The notes under the pieces: generated by a model | Seen by the model: the letters and a program-made list of their open reading frames with translations, nothing else | Databases searched by the model: none | What the model was told of the DNA's origin: nothing | Program-made: the position numbers and the translations under genes | From: Plantibacter sp. PA-3-X8 | GTDB lineage: Bacteria > Actinomycetota > Actinomycetes > Actinomycetales > Microbacteriaceae | Direction of reading: 5' to 3' | Assembly (NCBI RefSeq): GCF_003856975.1 | Contig: NZ_CP033107.1 | Location: 744,001 to 808,000 of the forward strand | Length of the DNA: 64,000 nt | Shown here: positions 63,477-64,000 of the stretch, one piece after another | Numbering within the stretch: the first letter of the stretch is position 1 | How the letters are laid out: each line of letters begins with the position of its first letter

Positions 63477-64000
63477 AGGCAACCCTCATGGCAGCATGAA
63501 CACACGACCCAGGGTATGAGCGTCATGACCGAGAAGCCGCGTTGCTCCCATGGGCCTAGGATCGCGTACCCGTCAGCAGCGGAATAACGGTCGGCGGCCG
63601 CTCCCCGTCCGTGGGCGTGTACTCGCTCCCGTGCGGGGTGCGTGCCGCGGCGATATCGAACAAACCTCGAGGCGCGCGAGCCTGGTCGATGAGGGATTCC
63701 CGGGTAATTCCTGCGGAGCAAGTAGCTCGATGGGTGCCGGCAGTAGTGAAGTTGCTCTGTCGCAGTGGCGAGCCCGGGCTCTCGGCGGCGCGTGCAGGCA
63801 AGTTCAGATCCGCGGAATCTCAAGGGCTTCCGGGGCATCGCGGAAAAATCGGGGGGCTTAGCGTGGAAAACACCAAAAACCCCCTTCTGCGAGCCCCGCT
63901 CCCGACCGGGATCGCGGCTTTCATGAACCCTCCCACCAGTGAATGTGACACGAAGGCCCCCGAGGAACCGGGGGCGTTCGTCGTTTCCGGGGTCGTTCAG
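63477..64000. other. gene-free end of window
   Basis: About 520 bases without a gene I can support. Short frames on both strands lack ribosome binding sites and recognisable motifs. A hairpin lies at the far end. No repeat of the tRNA-Leu 3' end is visible here, so a right-hand attachment site for the island is not found in the window. Confidence 0.5.
63956..63975. terminator. GC hairpin near window end
   Basis: A 6-bp perfect stem GCCCCC/GGGGGC with an 8-base loop, followed by GTTCGTCGTTT. It may end a transcript from either side. Confidence 0.5.

Noticed and set aside
63437..63861. Short frames after the last ABC transporter gene
   Set aside because: Frames on both strands overlap each other, have no domains and no ribosome binding sites.

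Overview
This is a high-GC actinobacterial chromosome segment around the replication origin, most consistent with the family Microbacteriaceae. The evidence is the gene order rpmH-rnpA-yidD-yidC-jag-rsmG-parA-parB on one side of dnaA and dnaN-gnd-recF-DUF721-gyrB-gyrA-DUF3566-tRNA-Ile-tRNA-Ala on the other, followed by the fhaA-fhaB-pstP-rodA-pbpA-pknA-pknB envelope kinase block with crgA, a class E sortase and a TrpG/PabA-type amidotransferase. Species cannot be named from the window.

Layout. 0-6.8 kb: the end of a YefM antitoxin, a YoeB toxin, a methyltransferase, a very large RND (AcrB-like) exporter with an internal coiled coil, and two unknown genes. 6.2-12.8 kb: an amine-catabolism locus with a copper amine oxidase and an APC permease on the minus strand and, divergently, a second APC permease translationally coupled to an IclR regulator, with a palindromic operator candidate between them. 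12.9-20.2 kb: DHA2 drug exporter, DUF6049 protein, murJ, trxB, trxA. 20.2-27.6 kb: the chromosome segregation and oriC-left block, with eight parS-like sites. 27.6-29.9 kb: oriC, split across both sides of dnaA. 29.9-39.4 kb: replication, DNA repair and gyrase genes and two tRNAs. 39.4-53.4 kb: housekeeping genes and the cell-wall/Ser-Thr kinase operon. 53.6-54.1 kb: tRNA-Leu and a transposase-like remnant. 54.1-63.5 kb: an accessory region with a class III lanthipeptide cluster.

The lanthipeptide cluster is the most notable system. A NarL-type two-component system is divergent from a coupled series: a 31-codon ORF, a LanKC synthetase (lyase, kinase and cyclase-like domains), a 43-residue precursor whose start lies inside the end of lanKC, an ABC ATPase plus FtsX-type permease, and an ABC half-transporter with fused ATPase. 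The precursor carries an LLSLQGL leader motif and two S-x2-S-x2-C motifs, the pattern that class III enzymes convert to labionin or lanthionine. No leader peptidase is visible.

Other unusual structures are a cluster of DnaA-box-like sites at 42.2 kb, a 2.1 kb intergenic segment between parA and rsmG that combines parS and DnaA boxes, a dispersed palindromic repeat family, and an 18-bp tandem array apparently grown from one copy of that family.
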